Below, piece by piece: positions 53,857 to 62,148 of a stretch of 64,000 nt of DNA. The position numbers and the translations under genes are program-made. Source of the stretch: Deltaproteobacteria bacterium (GTDB lineage Bacteria > Desulfobacterota > Binatia > Binatales > Binataceae); contig JAJXYF010000022.1 in NCBI GenBank assembly GCA_021780755.1, positions 1-64,000 of the forward strand, read 5' to 3'. Every line of letters begins with the position of its first letter. Position 1 is the first letter of the stretch. The notes below the pieces were generated by a model that had not been told where the DNA came from, searched no databases, and saw only the letters and a program-made list of their open reading frames with translations.

Positions 53857-54117
53857 TTAAGCGCTCGCGCCTTCCGCCGGTGCCGCAGGTGCGGCGGGTG
53901 CCGCCGCTTCGGCCTTCTTGCCGTGCGCGGCGTTCCAATGTTCTTCGCACAGGCTCGCGCGAACACGCGGCTTGCGGCACTTTTCCTCGGTGCAGGTCTT
54001 GTAACGCGGCTTCGGCATTTCGCCGGCCTTCCAGAGGCGGTAATGTTTGCGGCAATAGCCCCTCGCAATTACTTCGTGATTGCAGTCGGTGGCCTTGCAG
54101 GTTCCTGTGTTCGGCAT
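53857..54117 (-). CDS. Small protein with two CCCH zinc knuckles
   Basis: An 86-residue protein. Two identical spacings C-x4-C-x9-C-x2-H are visible: CKATDC...YCRKH and CTEEKC...LCEEH. A Gln/Ala/Pro-rich acidic tail (AEAAAPAAPAAPAEGASA) follows. Such duplicated knuckles bind zinc and may contact RNA or DNA. Its stop is 150 bases from the dapB start; the 3' end of gpsA is 24 bases upstream. Function unknown. Confidence 0.7.
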   Translation of the reverse strand: MPNTGTCKATDCNHEVIARGYCRKHYRLWKAGEMPKPRYKTCTEEKCRKPRVRASLCEEHWNAAHGKKAEAAAPAAPAAPAEGASA

Positions 54118-54141
54118 TAGTCCTTCTTCGATTCGTAGATT

Positions 54142-55212
54142 CTAAAATTCGGCCTTGAGCTGGCGGCTTAACAATTCCTCGACCATAGCCTTTGCCGGCG
54201 CAGCTTCATATAGCACGCGGCATACCGCCATGACGATCGGCATCTCGACCCTGAGGCGCGCCGCCAACTTGCTAATTGCGAGCGCGTTGGCGACCCCTTC
54301 GGCGACCGGGGCGCCGTCCACCAATTCCGGCGCCGCTTCGCCCCGCCCAATTCTAAACCCCAGCGCACGATTGCGCGAGAGGTCGCCGGTGCACGTCAGG
54401 ACCAGGTCGCCGAGGCCGGCGAGGCCGGCCATCGTTTCACCGCGTGCGCCGGCCGCCGCCGCTAGCCGCATCATCTCGGCCAGTCCGCGCGTGATCAGCG
54501 CCGCGCGCGCACTCGAGCCCAGATCGAGGCCGTCGCTGATACCCGCGGCGATCGCGATCACGTTCTTGACCGCGCCGCCGAGTTCGACCCCAACCACGTC
54601 GCTACTGCTATAGACCCGCAGCGGCCGCACGGCGAACAGCGCCTGGACGCGGGCGGCGATACCCTCATCATGCGCCGCGGCGACCAGCGCCGCCGGTTTG
54701 CCGCGCGCGACCTCCGCCGCAAACCCGGGCCCCGAGAGCGCCGCGACGCGGTCGGCCGCAGGCGCGGTCGCCGCAGTGCCGGCAACGCCCGCGTTTGCGA
54801 TTACTTCGCGGATCATCGCCGTCATCGTCAGCAGCGTGTCGGACTCGATTCCCTTGGTCACACTGACGATCATCGCGGTCGCCGGAATCGCCCGCGCGAT
54901 CGGCGCGATCGCGGCCCGCGCGAAGCGCGACGGCACCGCCATCACGATCGTGTCGGCGTCGCGCACGGCGGCGCTCCAGTCGTCGATGAGTTCGAGCGCG
55001 GTCGGCAGCTTGATCCCGGGCAGATAGTTCGCGTTTTCACCGCTCGCGCGCATTATTTCGAGATGAGATCGGCGGTGCACTCCCAGCGTCACCGTCGTGC
55101 CGCCACGCGCGATCGTCACCGCCAGCGCTGTGCCCCATGCCCCCGCACCCAGAATTGTCACCTTTTTCAATGGTTGCCGCTCGCGATGCCCGATTCCATC
55201 ATCGTATTTCAC
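54142..55212 (-). CDS. gpsA: Glycerol-3-phosphate dehydrogenase [NAD(P)+]
   Basis: A 356-residue (or 341) enzyme reducing dihydroxyacetone phosphate for phospholipid synthesis. GAGAWGTALA is the dinucleotide motif, SVTKGIE and the catalytic Lys region VELGGAVKNVIAIAAG (about 215) are clear, with GLAGLGDLVLTCTGDLSRN later. The tracked GTG at 55212 lies in a repeat-like module; a TTG at 55167 gives a start at LKKVTILGAG and is preferred. Start uncertain. Confidence 0.92.
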   Translation of the reverse strand: MKYDDGIGHRERQPLKKVTILGAGAWGTALAVTIARGGTTVTLGVHRRSHLEIMRASGENANYLPGIKLPTALELIDDWSAAVRDADTIVMAVPSRFARAAIAPIARAIPATAMIVSVTKGIESDTLLTMTAMIREVIANAGVAGTAATAPAADRVAALSGPGFAAEVARGKPAALVAAAHDEGIAARVQALFAVRPLRVYSSSDVVGVELGGAVKNVIAIAAGISDGLDLGSSARAALITRGLAEMMRLAAAAGARGETMAGLAGLGDLVLTCTGDLSRNRALGFRIGRGEAAPELVDGAPVAEGVANALAISKLAARLRVEMPIVMAVCRVLYEAAPAKAMVEELLSRQLKAEF

Positions 55213-55321
55213 CGATTCACGTTCGCGCGTTGCTCGATCGCCACTATCATCGCGCCTATATCGTGCACATCACCCCGCATCCTATATCGAGCATCTGTCG
55301 CGGAACGACCTTGTCATCTTC

Positions 55322-55948
55322 TCATGCGACCGCCTGAAAGACCCGATACAGCGGTGCGAGTTCACGCAACGCTTCGATCATCTCGCCGCGCTCAAGCCGC
55401 AGCGCTTCGTGCACGGTCCAGCCGAAGCCGAGGTCGATCCATCCGGTCTTTTTGCAAAGATTCTCCGAGAGATCGGCGAACAATTCCCGCGCGGCCGGCA
55501 CCGCAACCGGCATCCGCGCGAAGTCCCATTTCTCGTAGCGCGCTATTTTCGTGCCCGCGAACTCCATTACCAGTTGGCCGCTGAACGCCTTCAGCCGCCG
55601 CGCCATTTCGGGACGATCCTCGGCGTCGGCCTTGACCACCGCTCGCGCATGCAGTCCGGCGCCCGAGATGCAAAGGGCCAGGTAGCCGTAACGCTTGTAC
55701 CCGCGCGGCGAAGGCCCGAACGCGACCCACGTCTCGGGCGGCGGATTTACCGTGCGGCGCGCATGTTTGGCGACGTGCGGAAAAAATTCCAGGTTGAGCT
55801 GCTGCGATAACTCCGGCGCGAGTTCATTGCCCAGCCGGGTCAGTTTCGGCCGCACGTGCTCGTAGATTTTTTCCATGCGCGCGCCAAAACCCTGGATCCC
55901 GAAGACCTCGAAATCGATTGACCTGAATCCCAGCGTCCCCACCTTCAT
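55322..55948 (-). CDS. DUF1054 (YktB-like) protein
   Basis: A 208-residue DUF1054 protein. FEVFGIQGFGARMEKIYEHVRPKLTRLG and FFPHVAKHARRTVNPPPETWVAFGPSPRGYK are family signatures. Biochemical role unknown. The ATG at 55948 (MKVGTLGFRSIDF) is used and the ORF-track extension dropped. A dispersed-repeat-like GAGATCCTTC/CAGGATGAC sequence lies just upstream. Confidence 0.87.
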   Translation of the reverse strand: MKVGTLGFRSIDFEVFGIQGFGARMEKIYEHVRPKLTRLGNELAPELSQQLNLEFFPHVAKHARRTVNPPPETWVAFGPSPRGYKRYGYLALCISGAGLHARAVVKADAEDRPEMARRLKAFSGQLVMEFAGTKIARYEKWDFARMPVAVPAARELFADLSENLCKKTGWIDLGFGWTVHEALRLERGEMIEALRELAPLYRVFQAVA

Positions 55949-55956
55949 TCCGTACC

Positions 55957-55985
55957 TGTCATCCTGAGCCTGCGAAGGATCTCGC
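55957..55985. repeat. Second repeat family, copy B (GAGATCCTTC...CAGGATGAC)
   Basis: On the minus strand it reads CGCGAGATCCTTCGCAGG then CTCAGGATGACAGG, matching the copy at 2263-2293. It lies between the DUF1054 start and the next gene. Two copies in 64 kb with the same ends suggest a mobile or REP-like repeat. Confidence 0.5.
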
Positions 55986-56071
55986 GCCGTCCTCCGCGCG
56001 TCATGCGGCGTTGCACGACCTCGCCAGGATTTCGACGATCGAGCAACGCGAGCGCGATCCACCATCGGCAT

Positions 56072-56353
56072 GGAATGCCGTGAAATCTCGATGAGGTTTC
56101 AGTTTCCATGACCATAAATCTGGCTGACTCCCGTCCCGTCCGCAACGCCCCGCGCGTCACGCTGCGCTCCTCCAGCCGTGCCATCGAAATCGCTTCCATC
56201 AGCGCCTCCCGTAGCGTTTCCGATGATGGCCCCCGTCTTGCGCTTGATCAAAGTCGAAGCGGTTCGAGCGGCCCGAAAACCTCAATGAGCCCTTGTCCGA
56301 ACGCTTGCGGACGCCGATTTCGCAGGTCCCGTTACGCGTGAAAATTCTACTCA
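56072..56353. other. Gap with a partial repeat core
   Basis: About 280 bases between the divergent DUF1054 and kelch genes. It contains TGAAATCTCGATGAGGTTTCAG (56081-56102), a degenerate form of the palindromic core of the dispersed repeat. No gene is supported. Confidence 0.4.
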
Positions 56354-57940
56354 ATGCCGGGGAGAAATTCGTTTGTGAATGCCCATTTTCGCCACAGCGG
56401 TTCGCTCGCCATCAACGGCGCCCGAATCATATCGGCCATCTGTATTCTCGTGATATCGGCCACCATCACCTCCGCGCAGACCTTTGCTCCGACCGGCGGC
56501 ATGCAAGATGAGCGCGACGGGCATACTGAGACCCTGCTGCCCGATGGCAAGGTATTGGTCGCCGGCGGCGCCCTCAACGCCGCCTTCGGCGGCACCGCGG
56601 AACTGTACGATCCCGTCACCGGCACTTTCAGCCCCACCGGCAGCATGAATTTCGCCCGCTACAACCACACGGCGACCCTTCTGAAGAGCGGTAAAGTTCT
56701 GATGCAAGGCGGAACGATCGCATGCCTGCCGCCGCCGCCCGCCGAACTCTACGATCCGGCAACCCGAGTCTTTACCGAGACCGGCGGCTCTAACCTTAAG
56801 TGCGATACCTATTCCGCGACCGCCACCTTACTGACTAATGGAAACGTGCTGATCGTCGGCGGCGATACCCAGATCGGTCCTTCGGATGAGGCTGAACTTT
56901 ATGATCCATCGACCGGAAGCTTCACTGCCACCGGTTCGCTAACCATGGTCAACTCAACTACCTACTATGCCCCTTATCATCACACGGCGACCCTGCTCGG
57001 CAATGGCAAAGTGCTGATCGCCGGCGGTGACAATTGGTTTGATGGAACCGGCAACGCTTACGCGATCGCTGAGCTTTACGATCCCGCTACCGGCGCCTTC
57101 TCCGCTCCCATCGCGATGGTCGCCGCTCGTGCGGCGCATACGGCCACAATGCTGACCAACGGCAAGGTGCTGATGGCGGGCGGATATTTCGAAGGTTGTT
57201 GCGGGCTCGCCTATAGGGACCAGGGTGCGCAAGGCACGAGCGAACTGTTCGACCCTGCTACCGCGACCTTCACCGGCAGCAGTGCCCTCACCGACGCGCG
57301 CTATTTTCATACCGCTACCAGGTTGCTCAATGGACAGGTTCTATTCGCGGGCGGTGACGATCTCACAATTTCAGGTCTGGATATCGAAAGCGGAGGCCCC
57401 ATAGCATCCGGCGAATTGTATGACCCGGTTAGCGGTGCCTTCAGCCTGACCGGCAGCATGAGCACCGTTCGCTATCAGCATAGCGCGGTATTACTCAATA
57501 ACGGCTCGGTTCTGGTGGTTGGCGGCTCAGACCGCAACGCCAGCTATCTGGCCAGCGCCGAACTCTACACTCCCGCCTCGGATTCGCCCTCGCCCGGACC
57601 GGTGCGCGCGTCGCCCCAGACCATATCGTTTGGCCGGCACAAGCTCGGCACCGCCAGCGCCACCAGGCTGGCCACGATCATCAACCCCAAAGTGAACAAG
57701 GCGCCGCTCACCATCGGCAGGCTCTCGATGACCACGGGATCGATGACCGCTGGACAATTCCTGATCGACGCCGCCAGGACCACGTGCGTCAACGGCATGA
57801 GCCTCGCGCGCGGCAAGACTTGCCGCATCGGCGTCCAGTTCGCGCCCTCCGCGACCGGTCCGCAGACCGCCATGCTCGTCGTTAGCGATAACTCGAGCAA
57901 CGGCCCCCATCAGGTGCTGCTCAAGGGCTCGGGTAGGTGA
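56354..57940 (+). CDS. Secreted kelch-repeat protein with C-terminal ASH-like domain
   Basis: A 528-residue exported protein. After a signal helix (IISAICILVISATITSAQ, residues 25-42) come at least six kelch-type blades with the theme HTATLLxxGKVLxAGG and AELYDPxTGxF. The last 110 residues (PQTISFGRHKLGTASATRLATIIN, FAPSATGPQTAMLVVSDNSSN) resemble the HYDIN/ASH (choice-of-anchor D) domain. A surface adhesion or enzyme scaffold is possible. Cysteines CLPPPP and CCG may form bridges. Function unknown. Confidence 0.8.
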   Translation: MPGRNSFVNAHFRHSGSLAINGARIISAICILVISATITSAQTFAPTGGMQDERDGHTETLLPDGKVLVAGGALNAAFGGTAELYDPVTGTFSPTGSMNFARYNHTATLLKSGKVLMQGGTIACLPPPPAELYDPATRVFTETGGSNLKCDTYSATATLLTNGNVLIVGGDTQIGPSDEAELYDPSTGSFTATGSLTMVNSTTYYAPYHHTATLLGNGKVLIAGGDNWFDGTGNAYAIAELYDPATGAFSAPIAMVAARAAHTATMLTNGKVLMAGGYFEGCCGLAYRDQGAQGTSELFDPATATFTGSSALTDARYFHTATRLLNGQVLFAGGDDLTISGLDIESGGPIASGELYDPVSGAFSLTGSMSTVRYQHSAVLLNNGSVLVVGGSDRNASYLASAELYTPASDSPSPGPVRASPQTISFGRHKLGTASATRLATIINPKVNKAPLTIGRLSMTTGSMTAGQFLIDAARTTCVNGMSLARGKTCRIGVQFAPSATGPQTAMLVVSDNSSNGPHQVLLKGSGR

Positions 57941-58003
57941 TCGGTAGTCCGCGGGAACGGCGCCGCTACAACGCGCCGGCGCTTTGCGCTACAAGAATCC
58001 ATC

Positions 58004-59197
58004 ATGGACTTGAGCGACACCCGCGAAGAGGCCGCCTTTCGTCTGAAGGCGCGCAAATGGCTCGAAGAGAATCTCCCGCAAGGCGTTGCCAACCGCGGCT
58101 TCGCGCTCGCGATCGACGAGCAGACCGTGCGCGTGCTTACCGAATGGCAGCGGCGGCTGTGGGAAGCGGGCTATCTCGGCCTCTCGTGGCCCAAAGAATA
58201 CGGCGGCCAGGGCGCCTCGATGATCGAGAGCGCGATTTTCAACGAAGAGATGGCCCGTGTGCGCGCGCCCGCGCCGCTCAACGAACTGGGCCTTTCGATG
58301 GGTGGGCCGACCATCCTCGAACACGGCACCGAGGAGCAGAAGCGCCGCTACCTGCCGAAGATACTCTCGTGCGAGGAGATCTGGTGCCAGGGCTTCTCCG
58401 AGCCGGTCTCCGGTTCCGATCTGGCCGGTCTCGGCACCCGCGCGACGCTCGACGGCGACCATTTCATCGTTAACGGGCAGAAGGTCTGGACCTCGCTCGG
58501 CCACCTGTCGGATTGGTGCATGCTGCTCGTCCGCACCGACGCCGACGCACCGAAACATCGCGGCATCTCCTACCTGCTGGTCGATATGCACAGTCCCGGC
58601 GTGACCGTCCGGCCGCTGCGCCAGATGACCGGCGAGGCTGAATTCAACGAAATGTTCTTTGACGACGTCCGCGTGCCCCGCGAGAATTTACTCGGGCCGC
58701 TCAACGGTGGGTGGGGCGTCGCGTTGACCACCCTGATGAACGAGCGCGCGACCCTCGCGCTCGCCACCGTGATGCGCTTTCGCAACGTCTTCGACGATCT
58801 CGCCGAACTCGGCCGGCAGGTCATTCGCGAAGGCACCTGCACGCTCGCCCCGCGTGTCATCCGCCAGACCCTCGCGCAGTTCTACGTCGAGGTCGAATCG
58901 ATGAAGTACCTGGCGTATCGCAACTTCTCGAAACTGACGCGCGGCGGCACGCCGGGGCCTGAGGGCTCCATCTCGAAGCTGCTGTGGAGCGAGCTCAATC
59001 AGCGCATGAACGAATTCGCGATGGTCCTGCAAGGACCGCGCGCCGCCCTCGCCGAGGGCTCCAATTACTCGGTTGACGACGGCCGCTGGCAATACGCTCT
59101 CCTGCGCTCGCGCGGCAATACGATCGAAGAGGGCACCTCCGAGATTCAGCGCAGCATCATCGCCGAGCGCCTGCTCCGCCTCCCCAAAGGCTACTAG
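58004..59197 (+). CDS. Acyl-CoA dehydrogenase
   Basis: A 397-residue FAD-dependent acyl-CoA dehydrogenase. WCQGFSEPVSGSDLAG (about 125-140), KVWTSLGHLSDWCMLLVRT and the ending IEEGTSEIQRSIIAERLL are ACAD signatures. The catalytic Glu cannot be fixed without alignment. Full length. The N-terminal EEAAFRLKARKWLEENLP is typical of the long-chain or branched-chain subfamily. Located between the kelch gene and an IS element, monocistronic. Confidence 0.93.
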   Translation: MDLSDTREEAAFRLKARKWLEENLPQGVANRGFALAIDEQTVRVLTEWQRRLWEAGYLGLSWPKEYGGQGASMIESAIFNEEMARVRAPAPLNELGLSMGGPTILEHGTEEQKRRYLPKILSCEEIWCQGFSEPVSGSDLAGLGTRATLDGDHFIVNGQKVWTSLGHLSDWCMLLVRTDADAPKHRGISYLLVDMHSPGVTVRPLRQMTGEAEFNEMFFDDVRVPRENLLGPLNGGWGVALTTLMNERATLALATVMRFRNVFDDLAELGRQVIREGTCTLAPRVIRQTLAQFYVEVESMKYLAYRNFSKLTRGGTPGPEGSISKLLWSELNQRMNEFAMVLQGPRAALAEGSNYSVDDGRWQYALLRSRGNTIEEGTSEIQRSIIAERLLRLPKGY

Positions 59198-59211
59198 CTA
59201 TAGCCAGTTCA

Positions 59212-59277
59212 GTTGTTGAGGAGCGCGACCGACGTTTCAGACTTCCCTTTGGTAAAGTTGGGGGGCTGCGCCCCGTC
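59212..59277. repeat. Dispersed modular repeat, copy R5 (truncated)
   Basis: GTTGTTGAGGAGCGCGACC, a shortened GTTTCAGACTTCCC and the hairpin GGGGGCTGCGCCCC. The palindrome arm is lost. It lies directly left of the IS1595 element, which inserted at its right edge. Confidence 0.6.
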
Positions 59278-59285
59278 AAATTAGG
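59278..59285. repeat. Target site duplication of the IS1595 element, left copy
   Basis: AAATTAGG, directly repeated at 61605-61612. Eight-base duplications are typical of the IS1595 family. Confidence 0.8.
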
Positions 59286-59351
59286 GCAAGTATAGACTTG
59301 ATTAACCCCGCTCGTGCGGGATATTGTCGCGAAGTGCGGGAGGGCCGGTAA

Positions 59352-59960
59352 ATGGCCTCCCGAAAAACACAAGGGCGTTACGACGGAATCGTGAGACTTC
59401 ATCTAGTCTATTATGGTGCGGTTAAATCGAGCGGTAATAAGCCGCAGACTAAGAACAAGCACGAAATTCGACTGGCGCTCTCAAACCAAATCCAAAGCTT
59501 TTGCATACGGCATCTGCCCGATATTCAAATACCCGCAGGCGGGTTGCGAGTGAAGAATATCAATGGTCATCGGTTTATCGCCCTTGTGACGCGCTCTCTT
59601 CATGCGGTGTGTGATGTAAGCGGCGTGCTACTGAGCCCAGAACCGCCGAGCGGTCGAACAACAGAGCGCGGTGACGGCGATGGCAGGAGAAAAACGATCT
59701 TAGATGGGCTAACGGTGCCCACACCGAACGAATTGACCAGCGTGGTGCCATCCAAAGACCCGATCTATTGCCTGATGGAAGACGACTCTTTAGCCAAAAA
59801 CGTCTGCATCAAACCGGATCGTTTGCTCGCTGCTTTTGAGCCAGTACCAGACGGTGTTCCTGTTTGGCAACATAGGAAACATGATTCACTTTTAGTTATT
59901 GAAGTAGAAATCGGCGTGACGCAGATCACGCCTGAGAATATGGCTTTTCTGACCCGATGA
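59352..59960 (+). CDS. Passenger protein of the IS1595 element
   Basis: A 202-residue soluble protein with no known family. It has a basic N-terminus (MASRKTQGRYDGIVRLH), a polar middle with Arg-Asp/Gly repeats (RGDGDGRRKTILDG) and the aspartate-rich LMEDDSLAKNVC. It lies inside the inverted repeats, opposite to the transposase. Cysteines at several positions do not form a recognisable metal motif. Passenger function unknown. Confidence 0.6.
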   Translation: MASRKTQGRYDGIVRLHLVYYGAVKSSGNKPQTKNKHEIRLALSNQIQSFCIRHLPDIQIPAGGLRVKNINGHRFIALVTRSLHAVCDVSGVLLSPEPPSGRTTERGDGDGRRKTILDGLTVPTPNELTSVVPSKDPIYCLMEDDSLAKNVCIKPDRLLAAFEPVPDGVPVWQHRKHDSLLVIEVEIGVTQITPENMAFLTR

Positions 59961-59983
59961 TTCCACGAGGGGGCCGTTTGGCT

Positions 59984-60370
59984 TCATTGAGCGAGCACAT
60001 GTCGTCTACCGTCATCATGCACGCACTTGGCCTTAGAGAGCAGATGAAGTTCCCTAGATGCCTCTTGGCTGCTGTCATTGAAGAATTTTACCGCCAAGCC
60101 AGTCATAGTTGCTTTGCAGCCGTGCTCATCCGAGAAGTCGTAGGCACCGCCGTCATAACCGCGCACAACGATAGCGGTCCATTGCCTGTCCGGTGCCGAC
60201 GTAAGAATGTTCTGCTCGCCCGTTATGTGGTCAGGACGGCTGAGCGGCGGCAGCAAAATCATCCAGCCTTTGGGACGATTCAAAAAATCCGAACTGCCCG
60301 CGTGCGCCCATGGCATCGCTATGAGGAAAAGCAGGCAACAAACGAATATCGATTTGTAGGTCGCGTTCAA
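59984..60370 (-). CDS. Secreted passenger protein of the IS1595 element
   Basis: A 128-residue exported protein. The signal peptide is MNATYKSIFVCCLLFLIAM ending at AHAG. The rest (SSDFLNRPKGWMILLPP, IVVRGYDGGAYDFSDEHGC) is unassigned. Its start codon overlaps the stop of the small downstream-strand gene by ATGA. It is in the element together with the transposase on the same strand. Unknown function. Confidence 0.5.
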   Translation of the reverse strand: MNATYKSIFVCCLLFLIAMPWAHAGSSDFLNRPKGWMILLPPLSRPDHITGEQNILTSAPDRQWTAIVVRGYDGGAYDFSDEHGCKATMTGLAVKFFNDSSQEASRELHLLSKAKCVHDDGRRHVLAQ

Positions 60371-60543
60371 GGTTGCCGCTTGGCTTTTTTACGTTTTGCG
60401 AACTTGGCCATTCGCCGATCCACTTCCTGTTTGGGCGCGGATAGGATTCGCTTCATGATATTGTCGAACCGCTCAAACGGGGTTGCTCCACCCGGATCGT
60501 CACCAGGCGGAATAATCAGGGTAGATTGTTTAGGCCTACTCAT
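60367..60543 (-). CDS. Small basic passenger protein (PFERFDN motif)
   Basis: A 58-residue protein with MSRPKQSTLIIPPGDDPGG, PFERFDNIMKRILSAPKQEVDRRM and a Lys/Arg-rich tail (KFAKRKKAKRQP). The ATG at 60543 is used and the tracked extension removed. Small proteins with a PFERFD-type helix occur next to transposases or toxin-like genes in my recollection, but this is unverified. It lies between the transposase and the secreted protein on the same strand. Confidence 0.45.
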   Translation of the reverse strand: MSRPKQSTLIIPPGDDPGGATPFERFDNIMKRILSAPKQEVDRRMAKFAKRKKAKRQP

Positions 60544-60574
60544 TTGCTTTTCCGCCTTCCGCGTCCCTGACGAA

Positions 60575-61555
60575 TTATGCGCCTGCTCGAACAGGCGCAT
60601 CATCCATCTTGCCCGTCAACTCCTTATAGGTCAGGCGACGGCCCGCGATGGTGGACAGAATTTCCGCGAAGCGCCCCCCGTCTCCGTCATCGTTCTTGCG
60701 CTCGTTATACCGGAACGCTTGCTCGTCCAGATAGCGGAACAGATGGAAGGGTTCGACGCTGACGTAGGTTCCTTTCAGGCCGCGCTTGAGCAGCGACCAG
60801 AAATTCTCGATCCCATTCGTGTGCACATTGCCACAAACATACTCTTCGGCATGATTCACGAACTGGTGGACGTAATCCGCATCGAGGCCAGTATAGGACG
60901 CCAGCTCATCGGTGAACACTTCCGATCCCGCTTCGACGTTCGCGCGCACTTCCGCTTGCAGTGTGTGGCGCTTGCGATTGGCGACATGCTTCACGCGGAC
61001 CTTGCCAGTCTCGCGATCAAGCAAACCCATGACCAGTTCTTTCCCCGCGCCGCCAGTGCCAGTGATCTTCTCCGCTTTTTTGTTCTTGTGCATGAAGCGC
61101 GCGAGTCCACCGATGAAAGTCTCGTCGGCTTCAACCGGCCCGCTTCCACCGAATTTCGCGAACGTACCGCGCTGCATCGCAAACCGAATGCGATGGAGCA
61201 TGAACCATGCGGTTTTCTGACAGACTTTCAAATCTCGCGCGAGTTCGCACGAACTGATTCCGTTCTTGCAATTGCCGATCAACCAGACAGCGGGCAGCCA
61301 CTTAGTCAGAGACAGCGGCGAGTCCTCGAAGATGGTTCCGACCTTAACGCTGAACTGACGGCGGTCATGCTTCTGGCTGCACTTCCAGCGGCGCTGATTG
61401 GCGAGATAATGGACTTTATCGCTTCCGCAAATCGGGCACTTCACGATGCCGTCAGGCCAACGGCGAGAAACAATGTATGCGATGCAGCGATCCTCATCGG
61501 AGTAGTAGCGGATCGCATCTGCCAAGGTTTTTGGCGTGTATTCGTTCGCGTCCAT
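60575..61555 (-). CDS. IS1595 family (ISXO2-like) transposase
   Basis: A 326-residue DDE-type transposase. An N-terminal zinc ribbon is visible (CPICGSDKVHYL and a second Cys, KCSQKHDRRQFS). The catalytic core starts GPVEADETFIGG (first Asp) and continues with VFTDELASY (second Asp). NVHTNGIENFWSLLKRGLKGTY carries the final Asn/Glu-like residue typical of ISXO2 (DDNK type). It lies between the inverted repeats. No frameshift, so possibly active. Confidence 0.93.
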   Translation of the reverse strand: MDANEYTPKTLADAIRYYSDEDRCIAYIVSRRWPDGIVKCPICGSDKVHYLANQRRWKCSQKHDRRQFSVKVGTIFEDSPLSLTKWLPAVWLIGNCKNGISSCELARDLKVCQKTAWFMLHRIRFAMQRGTFAKFGGSGPVEADETFIGGLARFMHKNKKAEKITGTGGAGKELVMGLLDRETGKVRVKHVANRKRHTLQAEVRANVEAGSEVFTDELASYTGLDADYVHQFVNHAEEYVCGNVHTNGIENFWSLLKRGLKGTYVSVEPFHLFRYLDEQAFRYNERKNDDGDGGRFAEILSTIAGRRLTYKELTGKMDDAPVRAGA

Positions 61556-61580
61556 GTCCTTAATCTAGCGCAAGGACGCA

Positions 61581-61612
61581 GGTTAGTCAAGTCTATACTT
61601 GTCCAAATTAGG
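61581..61612. repeat. Right inverted repeat and right target duplication
   Basis: The right terminal inverted repeat spans 61581-61604 and the direct repeat AAATTAGG follows at 61605-61612. It marks the exact right edge of the element. Confidence 0.8.
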
Positions 61613-62060
61613 ACACTACCCGCGACCTGCCGCGCGGCGGCACGCGGCGCGTGAGGTTCGCATCAAACAGTGAAAAAAATGCTAAACTGCTTTTTGTAGT
61701 ATTCGTCGATGCCGCCCGCATCGATTCGCGTGAATATTTTTTTACAAAATCAACAGACGGGACTCGCTCTTCGCCCACGCAGATTTCAAAAAGATTCTGC
61801 GAGCGGCAGGCGCGCGATACGGGAGTGCTGTGGCGAGACTAAGCAATCCGCCGATAGCGAAATCGAGTGGCCCTGAAAAGCAACTCAACACTGGTAGCCC
61901 GCTCAACGCGAGCATTACTCACCGAAAAGACTTCGCTCTGTTCAAAGGGCTGAAAATGGGCCATATTCGCACGCTGATCGCAAAATCGAGCAGTCCAAAA
62001 TCTGGTCAAGACTGTTGGGCTGCTCAGCGCGAACGTCAGTCAGCGAAAAAAGTGAAACAA
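61613..62060. other. Element-flanking debris with a degenerate duplication
   Basis: The segment between the IS1595 edge and the SDR remnant has lower GC. Two imperfect copies of about 75 bases (61856-61928 and 61978-62050) share GC(G/A)AAATCGAG and a shared ending with AGCGAAAA. No real gene is supported; the tracked 112-aa ORF crosses it. Confidence 0.4.
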
Positions 62061-62115
62061 ATGGAGATCAAGGGTAAAAATGCGATCGTGACCGGCGGCG
62101 AGCGCGGCGCGTGCT
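62061..62115 (+). pseudogene. N-terminal remnant of an SDR
   Basis: MEIKGKNAIVTGGERG is the opening of a classical SDR (MxIxGKxAIVTGGxxGIG). The reading then turns into GACYDQREEHK without any SDR continuation, so only about 16 residues survive before a deletion. It sits directly before the EstB-like gene with its ribosome site. Confidence 0.5.
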
Positions 62116-62148
62116 ATGACCAGCGCGAGGAACACAAGGAGTCTGACG

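Larger units (their letters stand above)
59286..61604. mobile_element. Complete IS1595-family element with passenger genes
   Basis: About 2.3 kb bounded by inverted repeats: left GCAAGTATAGACTTGATTAACC (59286-59307) and right the complement of GGACAAGTATAGACTTGACTAACC (61581-61604). The left end lacks two bases of the right one. An 8-bp direct repeat AAATTAGG flanks it. It carries an ISXO2-like transposase plus three other ORFs (59352-59960, 59984-60370, 60367-60543). IS1595 members are known to carry passenger genes. Its GC is lower than the chromosome's. Confidence 0.85.
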
